Assembly (NCBI GenBank): GCA_003116975.1
Contig: BGKB01000092.1
Span: 62,001 to 126,000, forward strand
Origin: Aurantiochytrium sp. KH105
Lineage: Eukaryota > Sar > Bigyra > Thraustochytrida > Thraustochytriidae
DNA: 64,000 bases
Reading direction: 5' to 3'
Position numbers and translations under genes: made by a program. Below are positions 7,915 to 16,665 of the stretch, in pieces. Under the pieces are notes generated by a model. It was not told where the DNA came from. It saw nothing but the letters and a program-made list of their open reading frames with translations, and ran no database searches. Numbering within the stretch: the stretch's first letter is position 1; each line of letters opens with the position of its first letter.

Positions 7915-10909
7915 GGTCTCGTATCGTATCGTATCGTAGCGTAGCGTAGCGTAGCGTAGCGTAGCGTATCGCCTTTTGTCTTGGCTTGGCTTGTCTTGGC
8001 TTGGCTTGGCTAGTTGAGTCGTTGGTAGACGAGACGGGCTTGTTGTTTTTTCGGCCGATCAGGCCACCCCCGTCTCGTCTCGCGGTCCTGCGTCGAAGGC
8101 TAGCGCGCGCACGCGCGGTGCCGAGCGAGCGGGCGATGTAGCGCGCGCGCTGGCGCTGCCCCTCGCGCGCCGGGCCCTCGCGCTTCGGAGCTTTCTTCGC
8201 CCGCGTCTACCCGTGCGTGCGGGTTCTTGGCTGCCTGCGGCGGCGCGCTGGAGCCGAGAGCTCCACAACGGGTGCGATTGCGCCACCCGGTCCCTCGCGC
8301 TTCGGGGCCCCGGCCCGGCCTGCCAGCACCCAGCTGGCTGCGAGCGAGCGAGCGAGCGAGGGGCTCGGCCTCGCGCGGGCGTGCCTGCCTCGCGAGCTGC
8401 GAGCGGAAGGGGACGAGGCGCAGCCTGCCGCGACGAGCTCTGCCGCGCCGCGGGTGCTCCTTGCTGTTTGCAATTTGCTTCTTTCTTTCTTTCCCTCTTG
8501 GCGTGTTTCCTTTCTTTCCTCCTGCTTGTTGAGAGCAGAGCAGAGCAGAGCAGAGCAGAGACCAGGCGGGCAAAAAGTTCTGCGGCACTCCGGGCCCGCG
8601 ACCGCGCGCTTGCTTGCCTGCGAGTCGGCCTGCGAGTCGGCCTGCGCGTCCGCGCGCGGCCGAGCAGCGTCAAGCCGAGGCGCAGAGGCACGAGCAGCCG
8701 CGCGGCACGTCGCCCGCTGCCTCCCTCGCTGTCTCTCTCCCCGGCGGTCTCGCGGCTCGGGTCGAGACTCGACGCCGAGGCGCAGGAGCGTAATGCAGTG
8801 CAAATCAGCCAGCCAATCCCCGGCTGCGCCTGCGCGAGCGAGGCCCTCTGCCCGGTCCCGATCCTCGCGCGCGGCGTCTCCGGTCTGCCTCCCTGCCTGC
8901 CTGCCTGCCTCCGCCGCGCCGCGCTTCTGCCGCGCTTCTGCCGCGCGCGCCGTGCACACGGTCGCACACGGGCGGGCTCGAGGCGTTGCAGAAGCGCTCG
9001 TTGTGGTTATGCTGCCGCCTTCTGCCCTGCTCCGCTCCGCTCTGCTCTTTCCCGCTCTGCAGCTGCTCTTTCCCGCGCTGCTCTTTCCCGGCGCGCGCCT
9101 GGGAGGGAGAGGGGCAGCGAGGTCCTGGCCGCCTTTCGAGACAGAAGAGGGCGGCCGGGTGCAGCCGCGCCTGGCCTGGCCTCTGGCCTCTCCCTCGCCC
9201 GCTGCACCGCGCCCGGCCCTGCTCGAGCTAGTGCGCACTCGCTGCTGGCAGGCAGGCAGGCAGGCAGAGGCAGGCAGAGGCAGGCACCGTGACTCCGCCG
9301 CGCTGGTTCCTGACTGCGAGGAGCGAGGGTTTCAACGTTCCCTCGCAGCGCATTTCACCTCGGCCGCCAGCCAGGAGTAATGCGAGTACCGCGAGGAGGA
9401 GGAGGGAAGAAACTTCTCCGCCCTTTCTGCGGAGGAGGAGGAGGCGCGACAGCGACAGCGAGCGGAGGCGGGTCAAGGAGAGAGAGAGAGAGAGGAGGCG
9501 AGGCCGAGGCCGCGGTGGTCGCAGAGCTCGCTTGCATTCACTGCGGCGCGGCGTTGCATCGCATTGCATTGCTTTGCTTTGCATTGCACTGCATTGCATT
9601 GCTCGCGGGGCATTCCCGGCTGCGCCTCGGCACGGGCGGCGCAGAGCGAGCAGTGCGGAGGACGGTCGCAGGTGACGCCGCGGGGAGACGCCGGGAGGGA
9701 GGGAGGGAGGGAGGGAGGAGGGAAGGCGGTTAGTTGGAGGGGCGAGAACGAGACCCGCCCCGGCAACGTTCGGGCTGGCAACAGTGCAGGCAGCTGCAGC
9801 AGCTGCAGCAGCGCAGCGCAGCGGCGCCGATGCCGCGCGGGAGAGAGAGAGAGAGAGAGGAAGGGACGCGCAGCGAACGAGCGACGGCGGCGCTCGCTCT
9901 GCGCTGGCTCGAGGGATCTCTCTCTTTCTTCCTCGATGAGCTTCCTTTGCGCTTCGGGTCTTTCCAACTCCTGACTTGGCACATCGGCCGCCGAGGAAGA
10001 CAAACAGGACTGCCGCATCCACACCACCACCGCTACCAGCACCAACCGCACAGCATCTTGGAGAGGAGGCGCTGGAGGGATCCGGACTGGGCCGACGCGA
10101 AGACCAAACCGACCGAGCGAGCGAGCGAGCGCGCGCGCGACCGGTGCACATCGAGCCGGCCGGCCACGGTCGCCTTCTGGCGCGCGAGGCCAGGCAGGCC
10201 AGGAGACGAGCGCGAGCTTGGAGCCTGCGTACGCCACGCGTACGTCACTTTGCTTTGCTTTCGTTGCGCGAGGATTCAATCCTCGGAGGCACGTCATGAC
10301 CGACGAGAAGTGACAAGGCCGCATCGTCGGGGCGGGCTCTAAATTCTTTTGCACTGTCCGCCGTCCGCAGGGGCGAGGGGCGTGGGAGCGGGCTCTGGCG
10401 TATCCTTTACGACGCTGACGCCCTCAGCGGGCGGCTGCGAAGGCCGACCGACCTTCTCGCGCTCGCTCCATTGCCGCCAGCAACAAGTTGCTTTGTGGCT
10501 GAAGCGAGATCTTGGAGCAGATTTTGTGCGTTGCACGCCGCGCGCACCAGGCATTTTTGGCGCATTGAGGAGGAGGCAAGTATCCCTGCCCGAAAGAACC
10601 GTCGAGTTCTATTGGTCGGTATACCTGCTGGTCGGGGTCGGGAAGAGAGGCAATGTTACGGCTCTAGACAGTCAGCGCTTTCTCACGGTCGGCACAGTGA
10701 TAAACGTGGCGCGGCTTCGCGGCATAAGCCGTGGGGAATCGGAGAAAATAGCCTTGCAAGCGTGTCAGATTCAAGAGTGAAGATGATGAGGTTTCCGCCT
10801 CTTCATCGAAATGGGCGAAAGGTTACGAGACGAAGATAATAAATCTTCGGGCTTTGTCAAGCATTTCGACCGAAGTCTCGTAGAATCGCAGAAACAAGAA
10901 GTCTCGACT
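7915..10909. other. 3-kb GC-rich intergenic region with many simple repeats
   Basis: No gene can be supported. From about 8060 to 10350 nearly all six frames lack stops and translate into Arg/Ala/Ser/Pro-rich nonsense, which indicates composition and not coding. Visible repeats are a CGTAT/CGTAG pentamer array at 7919 to 7971, TTGGC pentamers to about 8012, AGAGC pentamers at about 8531 to 8560, GCCT/GGCA runs at about 8889 to 8915 and 9247 to 9270, a TGCATTGC/TTTGC run at about 9552 to 9602, a GGGA run at about 9697 to 9722, and GA runs at 9478 to 9494 and 9840 to 9861. The left part should contain the promoter and leader of the minus-strand LRR gene. The part right of 10350 has ordinary composition but no recognisable product. 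Confidence 0.5.
7919..7971. repeat. CGTAT/CGTAG pentanucleotide array
   Basis: About ten 5-bp units run in tandem. The first ones are CGTAT, the middle ones CGTAG, and the last returns to CGTAT. The array lies 4 bp upstream of the start codon of the F-box/LRR gene, so it is probably transcribed in its leader. Confidence 0.9.
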
Positions 10910-11240
10910 TCACGACGGCGAACCAACCTGTAGAAGCACACATCCATAGTATTTCCCTTCAAATACCCGCCGCTGAGAACCAAGAATGATGACGCCGTCT
11001 GGGGCCAAGGCCATCGACGTGGTGACATACACCTCGCGCCGCCCTTTGGGGGAAGGGAAGTCCTGGCAAGTGAACGTAAACTTAAGGATACCAATGGATT
11101 CACATTCCCGCCGGCGAGAACCAAGGATGATGACGCTCCCTGGGGCCAGGGCCATCGACGTGAAGACATACACCTCTCGCCGTTTGGGGGAAAGGAAGTC
11201 CTGGCAAGCGAATGTAAACTAAAGGCTGCCAATGTTTCTT
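10910..11240 (-). pseudogene. Relic of a repeat protein (beta-propeller-like), two 46-codon repeats
   Basis: Two tandem 138-bp units are clearly related. In the minus-strand frame each reads FTFxCQDFxSPKxRREVYV, then TSMALAPxxVIILGS, then an Arg-rich spacer. The downstream repeat continues to a stop at 10910. The first repeat has a TAG at 11221 to 11219 exactly where the second has AAG at 11083 to 11081, so the frame is broken. No start codon or further repeats are found to the right, where the next gene ends at 11267. The SMALAPDGVIILGS core resembles the ALQPDGKILVAG core of delta-60/DUF5122-type propeller repeats; this is a tentative match. I read it as a 3'-terminal fragment of a decayed gene. 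Confidence 0.5.
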
Positions 11241-11266
11241 TTCCATCTACGTAAAACGTTACTCAG

Positions 11267-12214
11267 CTAGGAGGAGTCGTCAGCACCGCCCGTGTCGGAG
11301 CCGGCCCCGACGTCAAAGCCGGCCTCGGTGTCGGCCGTGTAGGTGCCGGTCTGGCCGTCGCCGGCATCGAAGCAATGGCAGGCCGGACTCTGGCAGCACT
11401 TTTCAGCGCAAGTGGCCGCGTCTGTCTTCGTGTCTTGGCAGGTGCCATCAATGGTCAGCGAGCCCTTGCAACCAATGCACTCGTCGTTCTCCGGCTCGGG
11501 GAGCTGCGTGTTGACGTTAGCCTGGACGTTCCAACACTGCGCCGCAGAGCCCATTTTGGCGTTGTGGCAGCCAAGCAAGGTATCCGGGTACCTGTTGCAC
11601 CAAACACAGTCGTAAATAGGGTCCTTGTTCGATGCCGAGCGGCAATCGCCTTGGTAAAACGGTTGTTGCAGGGCGAAAAATAGCACCCAGGAAAGTCCTT
11701 CCCGCGATAGGCCTTGTTCTGAGCTTTGGTGTACCAAAGGCATCGCCCTCCCGCGTGCTGAATGGTGCACTGTCCATTGTTGAGACGCATGCACGCGTCG
11801 GGCATGCAGCGGCCACGATTGCTCGACGTCGAGGCGCCTGCCTTGTGCCCGTTCTGCAAGTCATTGAACCACATGCATCCGTCTGTCTCGACGCATTCCT
11901 CGGCACCGTAGTTGCCGCAGTACTGGTAGCGCAAGTGGCAGCGCTTCGACGTTTCCCCAGTTGCCTTGTACCACACGCACGCATTTGTAGCCTCTTGGTT
12001 GCAGGTGGCTCTGGTTGTGTACCCGTCGCAATGCTCATTCGTGACGATACCAAAGCACTCTCCGTTGTTGTAGGCACACCCCGGGGTCATGCGGCACACG
12101 ACTTCGTTCAGATCATAGCACACGTCATTCATGACAGAAAAGCTTTCATCGTCGGAAGCCACGGGCTCGAGATGACCCGCTAGAGAGAGCTCGTTTGAGC
12201 ACTTTGTAAGGAGG
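11267..12214 (-). pseudogene. 3' part of a secreted cysteine-rich protein gene, split by an LTR element and frameshifted
   Basis: This segment continues, in frame, the gene whose 5' part is at 15071 to 15576. It encodes repeated cysteine modules with the recurring pattern GCxW/Y followed by a Cys, for example NACVWYKAT, DGCMWFND and GRCLWYTK; these resemble PSI/plexin-type or other disulfide modules, without a firm family match. Near 11655 the frame must shift: upstream codons read GCYFSPCNN and the cysteine-rich reading resumes as FYQGDCRSA in another phase. One missing base explains this. The C-terminal part holds ENDECIGCKGS and AEKCCQSPACHCFDAGDG before a Gly/Asp-rich tail and the stop at 11267. 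An apparent start at 12225 is an artefact because that ATG lies within the LTR. Confidence 0.7.
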
Positions 12215-12471
12215 TGTCGAGACATATACCGCTGCGCGAACAGAAGTGTCCCCGCTTACTCAAGGTACACACCATCGAGCGAGTACGCGCGCTCGCGTGC
12301 GCGCATCCTGTCGGTGTGTACACGTTAATGGCGACATTAGGGAGAAAGCGAGCCGCACCACAAGCCTAGGTTTAGGGTATCTAAACGTCGCGAGCAGACT
12401 CGGTCTGCGTGTAGCGGCAATTCCCGATTGAACTCATCTTCACTCTGGTTGCATTTCCACCATGTGACAAT
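12215..12471 (+). repeat. 5' LTR
   Basis: This is the left 257-bp terminal repeat. It contains a pair of 9-bp arms, GTACACACC and GGTGTGTAC, enclosing a CG-rich segment at about 12271 to 12327. It also carries the ATG that falsely extends the interrupted host frame on the minus strand. Confidence 0.88.
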
Positions 12472-14813
12472 AGATTAAAGAGTCAAAGCTCTGCCCGACG
12501 CCGGGCCCGCGCGCGTAGCGCTCCCGTTGCCTAGCGCACCGTCACCTCTCCGCTGCTCCCGTGGAGCAACTGCCACCGTCCCGCCATCGTCGCTGCGCCG
12601 CTGCGTTGCGCCATCGCCATCGCCATCGCGGCGCCATCACTGCGACATCGACGTTGCGCCGCCACTACACGGCAACCGCCCTCCCTACTCCGCCTCCGCG
12701 CTGTCGCCGGAGCAAGCTTTCTCTCCGCGTAGCACCCTCGTGCGCGCTCCCTCTTCGCGCTGTCACTTCACACGCGCTCTCTCTCTCCGCGCCGCACCTC
12801 TGCGCGCGCTTCTCGCTATTTTTCGTTCTTTCTTTTCCTTTCGTCGCCGCAGCACCACTTCGTGCCTCCTCGCGGCCGCTCTCTTTCTTTCTTCCATTCC
12901 TTTCGCGCCGTCTGCGCGTATTCCCTCGCGCGTGCGCGTTCTCTCTCGCGCCGTCTGCGCTTATTCCCTCGCGCGTGCGCGTTCTCTCTCTCGGAGTCAC
13001 CTCTTTGCACCATCTGCGAGCCCATTTATAGCGCCGTCCGCGCTTCTTCTAACGCGCTGTCTGCGCGTATTTTCTGCCCGCCTCCGGGCTCGGGCGCGCA
13101 ACACGGGCAGCCGCTACGCCGCCGTACCGCTGCTACGCCGCCGTGCCGCCGCCGCCGCCGCCGCCGCCTGCTGTCGCGCGTGCGCTCTCTGCGCTCTCCG
13201 TCTCTCTCTCGCGCTTCTTCGCGCTTCTCTCTAGCGCTTTCACGCGCGCCTCTCTCGCGCTTCTTCGCGCGTCTCTCTTGCGCTTTCACGCGCCTCTCTC
13301 TCGCGCTTCTTCGCGCGCTTCTTTCGCGCCTTCTTTGCGCGTCTCTCTCGCGCTTCTCTCTCGCCTTCTTCCGCGCCGTGTGTGCGCCCTATTTCGCGCT
13401 TCTACGCGCCTCTCTCTTTCCGCGCTTTCACGCGCCCTTCTCTCGCACCGTCTGCGAGTCTTCCTTAGCACACCGTCTGCGCTTCTTCTTCTATCGCGCC
13501 ATCTGCGCGTATTTTCTGCCCGTCTCCGAGCTCTAGCGAGCAATACGTGTCGCCTCTACGCGCCGCACCCTGCGCGCCTTCTCTACCTTTTCTTCGTTCT
13601 CCCTCCGCCAACCACCTACTGTTTCGCCGCTGCACCATACTATACTGTGCCTCCTGCGGCCTTCTTCCACGTCAGCACGCGCTGTTGTTGACTTCTTCCC
13701 GCTATCAGCCTTCTTACGCCATTTGTGCAACTCTTGCGCATCTCTTGCGCTTCTATATCGCGCTTCCGCGCGCCTCTCTGCCAGCGCTATCTGCGCTCAT
13801 TCTCAGCCCACCGCCGGGCTCGAGCGAGCAACACCGGCAGCCGCTAGCCTACACCGTAATCGTCTCTCATGCGCATCTACGCGCCTTCTCTCTTTCGAGC
13901 CGTGGCCGCTTGCTCGCGCATTCTCTATCAGCCTTCTCTTCGCGGCATTCACAAATTCGACTTGCGTTTCTACGCGCATTCTTCATCTTCTCCTCGCAGT
14001 CTTCGCGCGCATGCCCACAAGTCGCATGCGCGCCACCATTCGTTCTTTCTTCGATTCTTCGTTCGCGCTTCTCATGGCGTAATTTGTTTCTTTTGCAACC
14101 ATCAGTGTATAGCCTCCCTTCTTCCCAGGACCCCTACTCTTCTCACGATGCCTGTCCCGCACCGATTCTATTGATGCTGTCGCGGTCCATTCTGGCGCGA
14201 TCTGACGCATCCAAGGGGGGGGAGAGATACTTCTCGGCAAATCTCGGCATCCCATAGAAGATATCAAGGTGCCGCATCTTTTCTCCAACGCCTATTCAGA
14301 CAATACTCTACAAATCTTTCGCAAGAAAATCAACGACCTTCATCTCGTCAGAAGAACACAAGATTCTACAAATCCCGCTTCGCGAACCTCTTTCGATCCC
14401 GTGCGACTCTCTGTTTCTAAATCGACTCACAGGTCGGTGAATTGTCGTCGACCATCTTCATAAGCGCATGCACAACAGGTCAATTTCACGCATCTCTTCA
14501 TTTGCGACAAGCTTACTTCCGATCGTGTAGGAAGTTGATAGCTCTCTGACAGAGAATCCTGATGCGGACTTGCACTGGCGCGTTCGAGAGCATCTTTTAG
14601 GCAGTTGTGTTTGGGCAGCCAAGATTCAGCCACCCAAGGCGTCTGTCATCCTCAACTGTCAAGCCTAACTGGCTGAGCGTTTCGGACGTTACAAGCGTTC
14701 GGTCTAACCGGCCGCGCGTTCTGAAGGTTCCATGTGCTCGCGTCAATCATCTTTATCTCCATCAATAGTTGTTTCCGGCCATGCAGAAGACAAGCTCCGG
14801 AAACAAGGGGGGG
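12472..14813 (+). repeat. Internal region of the LTR element, cryptic long-period repeats
   Basis: The interior is C/T-rich with recurring CGCGCTTCTTCGCGC-like motifs between about 12720 and 13470. A 42-bp unit beginning CGCGCCGTCTGCGC is duplicated at about 12905 to 12990. A longer motif, with GCGCGTATTTTCTGCCCGCC in its first copy and related to GGGCTCGAGCGAGCAACA in its last, recurs at about 13066, 13505 and 13785. These copies are imperfect. No protein-coding frame is convincing, as translations are Ser/Arg/Ala/Leu low-complexity sequence. Ordinary-composition DNA occupies about 14090 to 14800. Confidence 0.6.
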
Positions 14814-15070
14814 TGTCGAGACATATACCGCTGCGCGAACAGAAGTGTCCCCGCTTACTCAAGGTACACACCATCGAGCGAGTACGCGCGCTCGCGTGCG
14901 CGCATCCTGTCGGTGTGTACACGTTAATGGCGACATTAGGGAGAAAGCGAGCCGCACCACAAGCCTAGGTTTAGGGTATCTAAACGTCGCGAGCAGACTC
15001 GGTCTGCGTGTAGCGGCAATTCCCGATTGAACTCATCTTCACTCTGGTTGCATTTCCACCATGTGACAAT
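14814..15070 (+). repeat. 3' LTR
   Basis: This is the right 257-bp terminal repeat, matching the left copy base for base as far as I can read. It is preceded by a polypurine-like run ending in seven G and followed by the AGGAGG duplication. Confidence 0.88.
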
Positions 15071-15576
15071 AGGAGGCTTGCCCCCTCGCTGGCCTCCTCG
15101 TAGATCTTGCGGCAGTATGCTTTGGGGTTGTTGAAGATCAGATCACCAAGACTATCGGTCGGTGCCATGTAAAAGCCGTACTCGTCGGTCGGCACACTGC
15201 TCGCCGCGAGCTCCAGTGCGCCCGAAGCTGCGGCCCTGGCTTCTTGTCGGGCGAGCATCCTCGCCTCTCGTTTGCACTTTTTCCTGGCCGCTTTGGTCTT
15301 CATGAGATTGCAATTGCTGCTGTACTTTTCAAACAGCTTCTTGCGCCATTCAATAATTTCAGCGCGCGTTGGCTTGGCTGCAAGATCGCGGCCCTCGAAA
15401 TTGTATTCGTCGTCATTGAGATCTTCTTCGATTTCAGCAAAATCGTCCTCCGAATCCTCCGTCATGGCGGTCATGTTGAGCTTTGTCGGTGCATGCGAAT
15501 CGGTCTGCGAGGCTTGCGCTTGCCACCACGCGAGGCCTGCGATCAGGCCTGCAGCCACATACTTGAGGCGTACCAT
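15071..15576 (-). pseudogene. 5' part of the secreted cysteine-rich protein gene interrupted by the LTR element
   Basis: The ATG at 15576 opens a frame that begins MVRLKYVAAGLIAGLAWW, a convincing signal peptide with a predicted cut after the QAQA segment. An acidic region (EDSEDDFAEIEEDLNDDE) and a basic helical region follow, then CNLMKTKAARKKCKRE and YCRKIYEEASEGAS before the insertion point in codon 169. Removing the LTR element with one copy of AGGAGG joins this exon to the segment starting at 12208 with the frame preserved. The intact product would have been a secreted, cysteine-rich protein of roughly 480 residues. In the present allele translation would run into the LTR. No family name can be given. 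If another allele or locus lacks the element, the protein could still be made in this organism. Confidence 0.75.
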
Positions 15577-16665
15577 GATTTTCCTTTTCTTGACGTTCGA
15601 GCTCCTTGATTGCGTTGCGACTTTGCTTGCGGCTCTGCTCAGGTCAGTGCGACCGCACGTGGCTAGTCCTGGGTTCTCCTTTAATTTGGCCTGATCATCT
15701 TGGGACGATTGCCTTGCAAAGCCCAAGCACGTTCGGCGCGGAGGCTTCGCGCCCATGTCCAATTTCCTCCACCTACAGTGCAGGGCAAAGAGAGGAGAGA
15801 CCAAAGCAGAAAAATGGATAAAAGGAAAAAAAAACATTGGTTGCTGCTTTTTTCTTCCGTTTGCCGTCGACTGGCAGTGGTAGAGGAGGTCCGCGGTGTG
15901 CTGGTCCGCGCGAGAAGCACTGCGCCAGCCTCGGCCCGCGCGCGCCGCTCGATGATTTGTAAAGCTTTCCGCTTTCGTTTGCGGTGAAAGCTTTCGAATA
16001 AAAATGTAAAACGGGGTGTGGGTGTGTGCTGTTCGGAAATACGTCCGCGGCGTGCCCGAAGTCCTTTGCTGTTCTCCAAGAAGCTCTAGCTTTTGTGCCG
16101 AGACCTAAAGCGGTCTGCGCAAGAGCCTGGACGTGGCCTCTGGGCCACGACCTGAGACGCAAGTGCTTGTTTGCAACTCCGCGCCGGAGCCTCTGTTTTC
16201 GCAGCGGCGGCGCGATTTCTCAGCTTGAGTCCGTTACCCGGTATGAGTCGGACGGTCACCAGACTTGCAGTATGGTATACCAGTACGAGTCCCGAAGACT
16301 GCAGGCGCAAGTTCCAAACCTTGAAGACCAAGTCCAAGAGTCCAGAGTCCAGTCCATATCTTCGTTCCAAAGGAGAAACGACGAAAATCAGTCGCGTACG
16401 TCGAGAAGAAAAAAAGAAAACGCTTGCGCACACGTGAAGCAGACTTCTTCAGAGGTTGACAATGTCAAAAGGAAGGTCACGAACAAGGCCACGTAGAATG
16501 ATAGCCCAGCACACAAATACAAAAATTAGTCATGAGATAACAGAAACAAACAGAGAACGTAGAGGAGAAGAAGAAATACTAGGAGCGGCTGGGTACTGTC
16601 GATGCCTTTCAGCCCTTGGTCATAGTCAGACACACGCTCAGGGCCTTGAGAACGAAAAAGGGGTC
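15577..16665. other. Intergenic region upstream of the cysteine-rich gene
   Basis: This 1.1-kb region lies between the 5' end of the interrupted gene and the 3' end of the ankyrin-like gene, both on the minus strand. It contains an A-rich stretch at about 15810 to 15836 and ordinary-composition DNA. I see no convincing gene or RNA gene. Confidence 0.6.

Larger units (their letters stand above)
12215..15070 (+). mobile_element. Non-autonomous LTR retrotransposon-like element (2,856 bp)
   Basis: Two 257-bp direct repeats, which look identical by eye, bound 2,342 bp of internal DNA. The repeats start TGTCGAGACA and end with GTGACAAT, giving short TGTC/GACA inverted ends. The hexamer AGGAGG lies immediately outside both ends (12209 to 12214 and 15071 to 15076) and is a plausible target-site duplication. 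A run of seven G preceded by GGAAACAA abuts the right repeat at 14814 and fits a polypurine tract, which sets the plus orientation. No canonical TGG primer-binding start follows the left repeat. The interior has no gag, protease, reverse transcriptase or integrase frame; it is pyrimidine-rich low-complexity sequence. The design matches TRIM/LARD-type elements mobilised in trans. Near-identical LTRs imply a recent insertion. Confidence 0.85.

Noticed and set aside
8207-9380. Overlapping open frames of 300 to 390 codons on both strands
   Set aside because: All phases are open at once because the DNA is GC-rich; residues are low-complexity and match nothing.
12212-12225. Start codon of the 3' fragment of the cysteine-rich gene
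   Set aside because: The ATG belongs to the inserted LTR; the real start is at 15576 on the far side of the element.
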